This document shows, piece after piece, positions 1-5,513 of a stretch of 6,209 bases of DNA. Under the pieces are notes generated by a model. That model saw only the letters and a program-made list of their open reading frames with translations, was not told the origin of the DNA and made no database searches. The stretch is from a bacterium (GTDB lineage Bacteria > Krumholzibacteriota > Krumholzibacteria > LZORAL124-64-63). Within the stretch, counting starts at the first letter, position 1; every line of letters begins with the position of its first letter. The position numbers and the translations under genes were made by a program. The stretch lies in contig JAASSM010000124.1 in the NCBI GenBank assembly GCA_021767885.1, positions 1 to 6,209 of the forward strand, read 5' to 3'.

Positions 1-12
1 CTGCGGTGCGGC

Positions 13-1776
13 TCAGCGGATCGACTGCATGGTCTCGAGGAAGACGTCCGCCTCGTGCCACCCCGTCAAGGTCTTCCCGTGCAGGATCCGGCCCGTGCTG
101 TCGATGAAGGCCACGGTGGGCAGCCCCGGGACCCGGAACATCTCCTTGACCGCGGTCATGTCCGCGTCGTCGGACTCGGTGGCATCCACCTTGATCGTGA
201 TGTAGCGCATGCTCTCGGCCACCACCGCCGGTTCCACCCAGACCACCTTGTCCAGCTTGCGGCAGTAGGCGCACCAGGTGGCCCAGAAGTCGATCATGAT
301 GGGGCGGCCGGTCTCCTGCGCCTCGGCGATCTTGCTCTCCAGGAAGCCCGAGACGTTCTCCCCGGTGGCGATCACCTCCCACTGGACCTTCTCCGGCAGC
401 GGGGCGGCGGCCACGGCCGTCTCGCCACCGGAGGTGCCGCCACCGGCGGCCATCTGCACCGGCACCGCGGCCGGCTGCACCGGCGTCGCCGGCAGCACGT
501 CGGGCAACGCGGCGCGGCCCAGGAGCCAGACGCCGGTGAGCAGGGCCAGGATGCCCAGACCCTTGCGCGTCCGCACCCACCAGTGGCTGTCGACCTCCAG
601 GCGGTCGAAGGCGCCCAGGAACACGGCCACCACGATGGTCACCGCACCGAGGAGCGGCCAGAACACGGCCTCCGGGAGCACCAGGGGCGGACGCACGAAG
701 AAGAACGCCATGTACAGCAGGAGCAGACCCATGCCGCGCTTGACGGTCTCCATCCAGCCACCGGCCTGGGGGATGTTGCTCATCAGCGAGGGGAAGGTGC
801 CCACGGCCACCAGCAAGGCGCTCAGGCCCAGGCCGAACAGGAAGAGCGACCAGAATCCCAGGAAGACGTTGCTGGTCGATCCCACCCAGATCAGCAGGGC
901 GCCCAGGAACGGCCCCACGCAGGGCGAGGCCACCAGTCCGGCCACCATGCCGGCCAGGAAGGCGCCCACCAGACCGGTCCGCTGGCCGCCGGCGCCCTGC
1001 AGACGGTTGCGCAGGAAGGCTGGCGCCTCGAGCTCGAAGGCGCCGAACATGGCGAAGCTCAGGGTGGCCATCAGCAGCGCGATGGGAACGAGCACCGCCG
1101 GGCTCTGCAGGAAGGCGGTGATGCCGCTGAACACCGTGGCGGCGACCACGCCGATCACCCCATAGACCAGGGCCAGGCCCAGGCCGTAGGTGAGGGCCAG
1201 GACGAAGCCCCTGGCCACGCTCTTGTCCTGGGTCTGGGCGCCGATCACCGCCAGCGTGATGGGGATCATGGGATAGATGCACGGCGTGGCGCTCATCAGG
1301 ACGCCGAAGAGGAAGACCAGCGCGAAGAAGAGCACCTCGCCACGGTTGGCGATGAAGTAGGTGATGCGCTCGGCGGTCCACTCGCTGCCGAAATCCATGC
1401 TCACGGAGCCCTGCCAGGTGGCCTGGCCGGCCGGGCTCTCCACCGTCACGTCGAGGACATAGTCGCCCGGGTGCGCCGTCTTCAGCGTGGGCGCGGAGAA
1501 CACGAACCGTCCCGGGCCATCGCCCGCGCGCAGGGGATAGGGCTCGTCGAGCAGCGGGGTCTGCGGCCCCTCGGCGACCCGGGGCGTCACCGTGACGGCG
1601 GCCGGATCGGTGCCCGCCGCGGCCGACAGGATCAGGACCAGCTCGAGATCCTTGCCGATCACCACGGGATCGGCGGGGGGCTCCACCTGGAGCTGCTGGG
1701 CACCGGCGGCGGGAGCCAGCAGCAGCGCGGCCAGCACCAGGACGCTGGCGCGCGCGACGACGTCTTGCGCGGGCAT
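13..1776 (-). CDS. dsbD: DsbD-type thiol:disulfide interchange protein
   Basis: Inner-membrane reductase of 587 residues (E. coli DsbD is about 565) that passes electrons from cytoplasmic thioredoxin to periplasmic thiol proteins. A signal peptide spans about residues 1-26, with likely cleavage after Ala-Gly-Ala. A beta-rich periplasmic domain (about 28-130) follows, then a CcdA/DsbD membrane domain (about 148-423) with eight hydrophobic segments. This carries the conserved pair C166 (ATPCIYP) and C286 (ASPCVGP). After a Pro/Ala/Gly-rich linker (about 424-466) comes a thioredoxin domain (about 470-587) with WCAYC (C502, C505) and probable cis-Pro553 in GLPT. These four are the only cysteines, so the N-terminal domain lacks the redox pair of classical DsbD. 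The frame is open further upstream, to 2541, but that part is antisense to the neighbouring gene. ATG 1776 is preferred because it begins the signal peptide and has GAGAGG (1783-1788) six bases upstream. Family assignment is firm; the exact physiological substrate is not visible. Confidence 0.93.
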   Translation of the reverse strand: MPAQDVVARASVLVLAALLLAPAAGAQQLQVEPPADPVVIGKDLELVLILSAAAGTDPAAVTVTPRVAEGPQTPLLDEPYPLRAGDGPGRFVFSAPTLKTAHPGDYVLDVTVESPAGQATWQGSVSMDFGSEWTAERITYFIANRGEVLFFALVFLFGVLMSATPCIYPMIPITLAVIGAQTQDKSVARGFVLALTYGLGLALVYGVIGVVAATVFSGITAFLQSPAVLVPIALLMATLSFAMFGAFELEAPAFLRNRLQGAGGQRTGLVGAFLAGMVAGLVASPCVGPFLGALLIWVGSTSNVFLGFWSLFLFGLGLSALLVAVGTFPSLMSNIPQAGGWMETVKRGMGLLLLYMAFFFVRPPLVLPEAVFWPLLGAVTIVVAVFLGAFDRLEVDSHWWVRTRKGLGILALLTGVWLLGRAALPDVLPATPVQPAAVPVQMAAGGGTSGGETAVAAAPLPEKVQWEVIATGENVSGFLESKIAEAQETGRPIMIDFWATWCAYCRKLDKVVWVEPAVVAESMRYITIKVDATESDDADMTAVKEMFRVPGLPTVAFIDSTGRILHGKTLTGWHEADVFLETMQSIR

Positions 1777-1920
1777 GGACGACCTCTCGATCTGCGATGG
1801 TGGCGCCGGCGGGAATCGGCCGGCGGACTGTTTCCAATCTTCCAAGATACTTATATCATGGGGCCATGCTAGAAGATCCTGCTTTTTCGCTGCTCCGGTG
1901 GCATCACGAAAGGACGACCG
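1777..1920. promoter_or_regulatory. Divergent promoter region between dsbD-like and tlpA-like genes
   Basis: These 144 bases separate the two divergent start codons and include an AT-rich pocket (about 1831-1890) unlike the GC-rich surroundings. The pocket holds GATACTTATATC (1846-1857), which reads as TATATC (1852-1857) on the plus strand and TATAAG (1850-1855) on the minus strand, so it could supply -10 elements in both directions. I found no convincing -35 hexamer at 16-18 bp spacing on either strand. The Shine-Dalgarno of the plus-strand gene, GAAAGGA, lies at 1908-1914, and that of the minus-strand gene at 1783-1788. A shared promoter region is inferred from gene layout and base composition; the exact elements are uncertain. 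Confidence 0.4.
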
Positions 1921-2478
1921 GTGACCAAGCATCTGCGACTCCCCCTGATCCTGCTGCTCATCATGGGCCTGGCCGCGTTGTCCGCCGGCGACGGCGGCGA
2001 CGATGCCGCCACCACCGCCGGGGGCGGGGACGCCGCCGCCGGGTTCGGCATCGGCAAGCCGGCCCCCGACTTCGCGCTCGCCGACATCCACGGCGAGACC
2101 GTCCGGCTCTCCGACCATCGCGGCAAGGCGGTGGTGGTGGATTTCTGGGCCACGTGGTGCGGTCCGTGCCGTGCCGTGATGCCCACCCTCGAGGCGCTCT
2201 CGCGCGATTACGCCGACCAGCTCACCGTGCTCGCGGTCTCGCTGGACCAGGAGCCGGCCAGGGTGGTGCCGCCGGTCGCCGAGCAGCACGACCTCACGTT
2301 CCCGCTGCTCGCCGATCCGGCGGGCGTGCGCGTGGCCCAGGAATGGGGCGGCATCCGCAGCATCCCCACGTCCTTCCTGGTGGCGCCGGACGGTACGGTG
2401 GTCAAGCAGTGGGTGGGCGCCCATGGCCGCGAGGTCTACGAGAGCGAGATCAAGAAGGTGCTGGACGCGGCGTCCTAG
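1921..2478 (+). CDS. TlpA/ResA-family periplasmic thioredoxin-like protein
   Basis: A 185-residue exported thioredoxin-fold protein of the AhpC/TSA-Redoxin (TlpA/ResA) type, expected to reduce or exchange disulfides in the periplasm. Such proteins often serve cytochrome c maturation or metal-site assembly. The N-terminus (KHLR, then a hydrophobic run to about residue 20) is a signal peptide or anchor, followed by a Gly/Ala/Asp-rich linker to about residue 42. The family opening GKPAPDFALADIHGETV, the active site FWATWCGPC (C80, C83), and the SIPTSFLVAPDGT segment with cis-Pro149 are all present. The start is GTG 1921, with GAAAGGA (1908-1914) six bases upstream. The signal peptide ends LAALSAG, so Gly23 sits where a lipobox would have Cys; the codon GGC is one base from TGC. 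Cleavage by signal peptidase I or an uncleaved anchor is therefore more likely than lipidation. It is divergent from the DsbD-like gene, which suggests a redox pair. Family is clear; the client is unknown. Confidence 0.9.
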   Translation: MTKHLRLPLILLLIMGLAALSAGDGGDDAATTAGGGDAAAGFGIGKPAPDFALADIHGETVRLSDHRGKAVVVDFWATWCGPCRAVMPTLEALSRDYADQLTVLAVSLDQEPARVVPPVAEQHDLTFPLLADPAGVRVAQEWGGIRSIPTSFLVAPDGTVVKQWVGAHGREVYESEIKKVLDAAS

Positions 2479-2489
2479 ACGCCGCGTCC
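2463..2489 (+). terminator. Perfect hairpin spanning the tlpA-like stop codon
   Basis: The arms GGACGCGGCGT (2463-2473) and ACGCCGCGTCC (2479-2489) are perfect 11-bp reverse complements around a 5-base loop, CCTAG, that contains the TAG stop (2476-2478). The stem extends outward by a U-G and a C-G pair. No T-rich tract follows, so it is not a canonical intrinsic terminator. It may act as a Rho-independent-like pause, as 3' end protection, or together with the second hairpin downstream. Confidence 0.5.
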
Positions 2490-2520
2490 GGCGGGACGAC
2501 ACTCGCGGCGCCGAGGTCCT

Positions 2521-2556
2521 CGACGGGGCGGTCCGGGTCACCGGGCGGCCCCGTCG
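2521..2556 (+). terminator. GC-rich inverted repeat downstream of tlpA-like gene
   Basis: The arms CGACGGGGC (2521-2529) and GCCCCGTCG (2548-2556) are perfect 9-bp reverse complements with an 18-base loop. The repeat starts 42 bases after the tlpA-like stop. It lacks a T tract on either side, so termination is plausible from position and stem stability only. Confidence 0.4.
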
Positions 2557-2588
2557 TCTGCGTGGTGGCGGTGGGGGGAGAAAGAGAT

Positions 2589-2626
2589 CGTCCCTGGCCG
2601 CGGTGTCGAACCTTCGACCAGGGACG
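2589..2626 (-). terminator. Probable terminator after the small membrane peptide ORF
   Basis: The arms CGTCCCTGG (2589-2597) and CCAGGGACG (2618-2626) are perfect 9-bp reverse complements. The loop holds a nested palindrome, TCGAA-CC-TTCGA (2606-2617), which offers an alternative hairpin. On the minus strand the outer stem is followed by the moderately T-rich ATCTCTTTCTC, as for an intrinsic terminator. It begins 17 bases after the stop of the 21-residue ORF, so it fits as that unit's end; it could also stop transcription arriving from the plus strand. Confidence 0.5.
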
Positions 2627-2643
2627 GTTGATGACTGGGAGCA

Positions 2644-2709
2644 TTACTTGCGCAGCCACCAGAAGAGATCGATGAGTGCAAGTCCGAGGATGATCACGTC
2701 GGGACTCAT
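2644..2709 (-). CDS. Small hydrophobic membrane peptide, 21 residues (hypothetical)
   Basis: I do not recognise this peptide. It begins Met-Ser-Pro-Asp, continues with a hydrophobic stretch (VIILGLALIDLFWWL, residues 5-19, with Asp14 inside it), and ends Arg-Lys, giving a single-pass profile with a positive C-terminus. The case for a real gene is the strong Shine-Dalgarno run AAGGGGGA just upstream of ATG 2709, the TAA stop at 2644-2646, and a terminator-like hairpin 17 bases beyond. The frame is open upstream to 2946, but that extension is low-complexity Arg/Pro/Gly-rich sequence overlapping the phosphatase gene, so the short start is preferred. The size and profile recall stress-type small membrane proteins and type I toxins such as TisB, but no sequence similarity is claimed. 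It lies between convergent genes and may be transcribed alone or by readthrough from the phosphatase gene. Confidence 0.5.
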   Translation of the reverse strand: MSPDVIILGLALIDLFWWLRK

Positions 2710-2716
2710 GGTCTCT

Positions 2717-2724
2717 TCCCCCTT
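2717..2724 (-). promoter_or_regulatory. Strong ribosome binding site of the small peptide ORF
   Basis: On the minus strand, AAGGGGGA lies 7 bases before ATG 2709. This purine run decides the start: no comparable site supports the upstream in-frame candidates, and the hydrophobic peptide begins directly after it. Confidence 0.5.
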
Positions 2725-2797
2725 ACCCGGTCTGAGGTCCTTGCCTGTGTTGACTCGTCTTTCGGCCGGAGGAGAAGGGGCTTGAGGCCCGCCGTGT

Positions 2798-2850
2798 CGG
2801 GCCCCGGCGGGGGATCCGCCGCGCTGGCGTCCGCTCCGCGGGCCCCGGCG
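2798..2850. repeat. 12-bp direct repeat, CGGGCCCCGGCG
   Basis: An exact 12-base copy occurs at 2798-2809 and 2839-2850, 41 bases apart start to start. The second copy runs into the 6-bp hairpin at 2845-2860. In sequence this GC-rich, chance cannot be excluded; it may simply be part of RNA folding. Confidence 0.4.
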
Positions 2851-2911
2851 TGTCCGCCGGCTGCACGCGGATCTCGCAAGAACGGGACCAGGGTGTGAGG
2901 GTTTTCCGTAA

Positions 2912-5407
2912 TTAGTGGTATTGCAAGACGATGACCGTGCGGTCATCGGAGGCGTCGGGACCGCCGAACCGGCTCACCTGCGCAAAAACCTCGCGGCAGA
3001 GGGCGGGTGGTGCGCCGTCGCCCGCGGCGGCGACCATGGCCTGGACGCGCTCGATCTCGAAGAACTCCGCCCCGTCGGGGCTGGTCTGCTCGGTGATGCC
3101 GTCGGTGAAACCGACGATGATGTCGCCCCGCTGCAGGCGCACCGTGCCGCGGCGGTAGGGTACGCCGGCCTGGATGCCGAGGATGGGGCCGCCCCGGTGC
3201 AGCGTCTCCTGGCGGCCGCCGCGGCGCTGCAGCAGCGGCGGCTCCATGCCGGCGTTGCAGTAGGTGAGCACGCCTGCCTGGAGATCCACCACGCCATAGA
3301 AGAAGCACACGAAGCGACCCGGCGAGAGGACCTCGCCGATGCGCCGGTCCAGCTCGGTGATCACCTCCTCGGGCGGGGCGCCGGTGCGCGCCAGTTCCCG
3401 GAACGTCACCCGCAGCGTGGTCATGAGCAGGGCGGCGGGGATGCCCTTGCCCGCGACGTCGGCGATGCAGAAGCCCACCTGCCGCTCCGGCTGCAGGTGG
3501 AAGTAGTCGTAGTAGTCGCCGCCGACCTGCCGGCACGGCTCGTTGCGGCCGATCAGGCGCAGCCGCGGCGCCACCAGCTCCTCGGTGGGCAGCAGCTGGG
3601 CCTGGATGTCCCGGGCCACGGCCAGCTCGGTCTCCAGCTGCCGGCGGCGCAGGCCGTCCTCCATGAGTTGCAGGCTGTGCAGGACCGGGGCGGTCTGCAG
3701 GGCGAGGCCGGCGAGGTTGGACAGGTCTTCCTGGGAGTAGAGCGCCCCGGACGTCTTCGGCCCGAACGACAGCGCGCCGAGCAGACGGTTGCCGGAGACC
3801 AGGGGGACCAGGAGCTGGATCCCCGGCGGGGCCGGAGCTCGACCCTCGGGGCAGCCGCCGGGCCTGCAGACCCAGTCCTCGAACTCCTCGGTGAAGACCG
3901 GTCGCCGCAGCGCATCGAGGAACCGCACGAGCGGATCGTCGCTGGCCAGGTCCGGCGACGCTGGCGCCGGTTCCGGGCGCCGGCCCACCTCGGGCAGGTC
4001 GGGTTCCTCGCCGCCGTCTTGGGCTCGCAGGTAGAGCGACAGGCGCCGGGGCCGGTAAAGCTCGTGCAACCGGTCCAGGAGCATGGCGTGGGCCGCGGAG
4101 GCGTCCACGGTGCCGGCCAGGTCCCGGCCCAGGGCATCGGTGGCCTCGCGGTTGGCGCGCCGCGAGGGGTAGAAGGCCGCATCCACCCAGCCCTGGACGT
4201 GCCGCCGCAGGGGCAGGACCGCCAGGCTGCAGGCGGCGATGAGCGCCACGAGCAGCGGCAGCGCGGAGACCTGGTAGAAGCGCGCGAGCAGCGTGCCGAG
4301 GATGCCCACGCCGGCGAAGTAGGCGGCCAGCACGAGGACGGTGAGCAGGCCGTAGATGAGGCTGGCGCGCACCACGAACGCCGTGTCCAGGGCCCCGTAG
4401 CGCATGATGGCCACTCCGAAGCTCACCGGGACCAGGAGCAGGGAGAATCCCAGGTACTCCCACCGCGGGAAGGCGGGCAGGGCGCCCGCGCCCACCGCGG
4501 CGGTGATCAGGAAGGGGATCACGCCCAGGATCACGCCCAGCAGGATCAGCCGGAGCTTGGTGTGCAGGATGGGCCGATCACGGCGCAGGACCTTGCGTGC
4601 GAACACCGCCAGACCGGCGAGGAAGAAGCCGAGGAAGTGGATGGCGGCGGCGGCCTCCAGCACGCTGGCGGTGAGGGAGCCCTCCTGCACGCCGGTCATC
4701 CGGGCCAGGATGGTCACCGTGATGAGCACCGTGGCGGGCAGGAAGAGCAGCCGGCCGCCCCGTCCGGCGGTGACCGGGCCGGTGGCCGGGAACATGAGGA
4801 AGAAGCGCAGGAAGTAGACGGGCCACAGGTACTGCAGCAGCTCGCGCAGCACCTGCTTGACCTGCTGGTAGGCGTGCGACGGCAGGTCGGGGACGTCGCA
4901 GAGGAAGAAGGCGAAGATCACGCAGAGCCAGAAGAAGTTGCGGGCGACGGCGTCGTGCCGGCGGGCATGGACCCAGGTGCCGATCATCAGGAACGCCAGT
5001 CCGGCCAGCCAGATGCTCAGGTTGTACACCATGTGGGCATGGCCCGGCGGTCGGGGCTGGAGCGTCGCGGTGAGGCGCTGATCGCCGCGTTGCACGGCGA
5101 GGTGGCGGGGCGAGAGGTCGTACCGTCCGGCGCGCAGGGTGTGCCAGGCGATCATGTCGGTCACCGGCTGGCCGTCCAGGGCCAGCACCTGGTCGCCCGG
5201 ACGCAGCCCCGCCGTCGCGGCGGGGCCGCCGGGATCCACGGCGCGGATCTCCAGGCGGTGGACGGCCAGGCCGAGGTCGGGCTTCTTCAGGATGTGGATG
5301 GTCATCGGCAGGGCGGCCAGCAGGAGCAGCGGCGCCACCACGGAGAGCGCCACCCGGCGCACCAGGCGCTGGAAGACCGATTCGGCGGTGGGGGCGCTGC
5401 GAGCCAC
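2912..5407 (-). CDS. Membrane PDZ-GAF-SpoIIE/RsbU-type PP2C serine phosphatase
   Basis: An 831-residue membrane phosphatase. TM1 spans about 18-38. A PDZ domain (about 47-118, with LRPGDQVLALDGQPV) should lie in the periplasm. About nine further membrane segments (127-398) follow, then a juxtamembrane segment (LRRHVQGWVDAAFYPSRR), a GAF-like region (about 430-575) and a short coiled coil (about 584-606, LETELAVARDIQAQLLP). The C-terminal SpoIIE PP2C domain (about 610-831) retains the metal-binding acidic motifs: GGDYYD (D631), DVAGKG (D650), FTDGITE (D769) and DDRT (D821/D822), so it is probably active. Ten membrane segments place the N- and C-termini inside and PDZ outside. RsbU-type enzymes dephosphorylate anti-anti-sigma (STAS) proteins in partner switching, but no such partner is in the window. 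The GTG 5407 start has GGAAGGA (5414-5420) six bases upstream. The GAF-like region carries an unusual CRPGGC (C514, C519). Phosphatase identity is firm; substrate and signal are unknown. Confidence 0.92.
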   Translation of the reverse strand: MARSAPTAESVFQRLVRRVALSVVAPLLLLAALPMTIHILKKPDLGLAVHRLEIRAVDPGGPAATAGLRPGDQVLALDGQPVTDMIAWHTLRAGRYDLSPRHLAVQRGDQRLTATLQPRPPGHAHMVYNLSIWLAGLAFLMIGTWVHARRHDAVARNFFWLCVIFAFFLCDVPDLPSHAYQQVKQVLRELLQYLWPVYFLRFFLMFPATGPVTAGRGGRLLFLPATVLITVTILARMTGVQEGSLTASVLEAAAAIHFLGFFLAGLAVFARKVLRRDRPILHTKLRLILLGVILGVIPFLITAAVGAGALPAFPRWEYLGFSLLLVPVSFGVAIMRYGALDTAFVVRASLIYGLLTVLVLAAYFAGVGILGTLLARFYQVSALPLLVALIAACSLAVLPLRRHVQGWVDAAFYPSRRANREATDALGRDLAGTVDASAAHAMLLDRLHELYRPRRLSLYLRAQDGGEEPDLPEVGRRPEPAPASPDLASDDPLVRFLDALRRPVFTEEFEDWVCRPGGCPEGRAPAPPGIQLLVPLVSGNRLLGALSFGPKTSGALYSQEDLSNLAGLALQTAPVLHSLQLMEDGLRRRQLETELAVARDIQAQLLPTEELVAPRLRLIGRNEPCRQVGGDYYDYFHLQPERQVGFCIADVAGKGIPAALLMTTLRVTFRELARTGAPPEEVITELDRRIGEVLSPGRFVCFFYGVVDLQAGVLTYCNAGMEPPLLQRRGGRQETLHRGGPILGIQAGVPYRRGTVRLQRGDIIVGFTDGITEQTSPDGAEFFEIERVQAMVAAAGDGAPPALCREVFAQVSRFGGPDASDDRTVIVLQYH

Positions 5408-5413
5408 GGGACA

Positions 5414-5420
5414 TCCTTCC
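5414..5420 (-). promoter_or_regulatory. Shine-Dalgarno deciding the GTG start of the phosphatase gene
   Basis: GGAAGGA on the minus strand ends six bases before GTG 5407. The nearby ATG at 5412-5414 is in another frame, so GTG is the supported start. Confidence 0.6.
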
Positions 5421-5438
5421 GCGCGCAGGTTCGCTGCG

Positions 5439-5447
5439 AGCGTAGCA
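5439..5447 (-). promoter_or_regulatory. Possible extended -10 promoter element of the phosphatase gene
   Basis: On the minus strand TGCTACGCT has the form TGn followed by a TATAAT-like TACGCT. It lies about 30 bases before GTG 5407, which would leave a leader of roughly 25 bases. The nearest -35-like hexamer, TTGAGG (5469-5474), is too far away (24-base spacer). This is a weak candidate, supported by its position in the 90-base gap. Confidence 0.3.
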
Positions 5448-5476
5448 TGCCGGCCGCGTCCGGGGAATCCTCAAAC

Positions 5477-5513
5477 CCGGGGCGAGGCGACCCGAGGCTA
5501 CGGGCAGCCCCGG
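5477..5513 (-). terminator. Terminator-like inverted repeat at the end of the beta-helix gene
   Basis: The arms CCGGGGC (5477-5483) and GCCCCGG (5507-5513) are perfect 7-bp reverse complements spanning the TAG stop (5498-5500). A nested CCCG/CGGG stem lies inside the loop. On the minus strand the structure is followed by GTTTGAGG, a poor T tract. It may weaken readthrough into the phosphatase gene. Confidence 0.35.

Larger units (their letters stand above)
2710..2911 (-). other. Structured GC-rich intergenic stretch / possible 5' leader
   Basis: This 202-base gap lies between the phosphatase stop and the small peptide start and carries no convincing gene. It contains short perfect hairpins: CCGGCG/CGCCGG (2845-2850 and 2855-2860, 4-base loop), GGCGG/CCGCC (2806-2810 and 2816-2820, 5-base loop) and GGGC/GCCC (2778-2781 and 2787-2790). 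The first could help end the phosphatase transcript, although no T tract follows it. The end next to the phosphatase gene (about 2893-2920) is AT-richer than its surroundings. No riboswitch class or known small RNA was recognised. Confidence 0.35.

Noticed and set aside
55..1872. 605-codon open frame on the plus strand opposite the DsbD-like gene
   Set aside because: The translation is His/Gln/Arg/Gly-rich low complexity with no domain, as expected from the antisense frame of a GC-rich gene; the minus strand encodes a clear DsbD.
1777..2541. N-terminal extension of the DsbD-like frame to 842 residues
   Set aside because: It covers the tlpA-like gene in antisense and would put the signal peptide mid-protein; ATG 1776 has its own Shine-Dalgarno site.
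1797..2675. 292-codon plus-strand frame overlapping the tlpA-like gene
   Set aside because: Arg-rich shifted frame; the TlpA-like frame carries the WCGPC motif, signal peptide and ribosome binding site.
2750..2755. TTGACT as a plus-strand -35 element for an antisense RNA
   Set aside because: No TATAAT-like hexamer is found 16-18 bases downstream (the sequence there is purine- and G-rich).
2423..2785. Small plus-strand and minus-strand frames in the convergent region (2423-2785, 2450-2659)
   Set aside because: No ribosome binding sites, Arg/Pro-rich composition, and overlap with hairpins and the tlpA-like gene.
2943..4463. 506-codon frame on the minus strand within the phosphatase gene
   Set aside because: It is an Arg/Ala/Pro/Gly-rich shifted frame of the phosphatase coding sequence, with no recognisable domain and no separate start signals.
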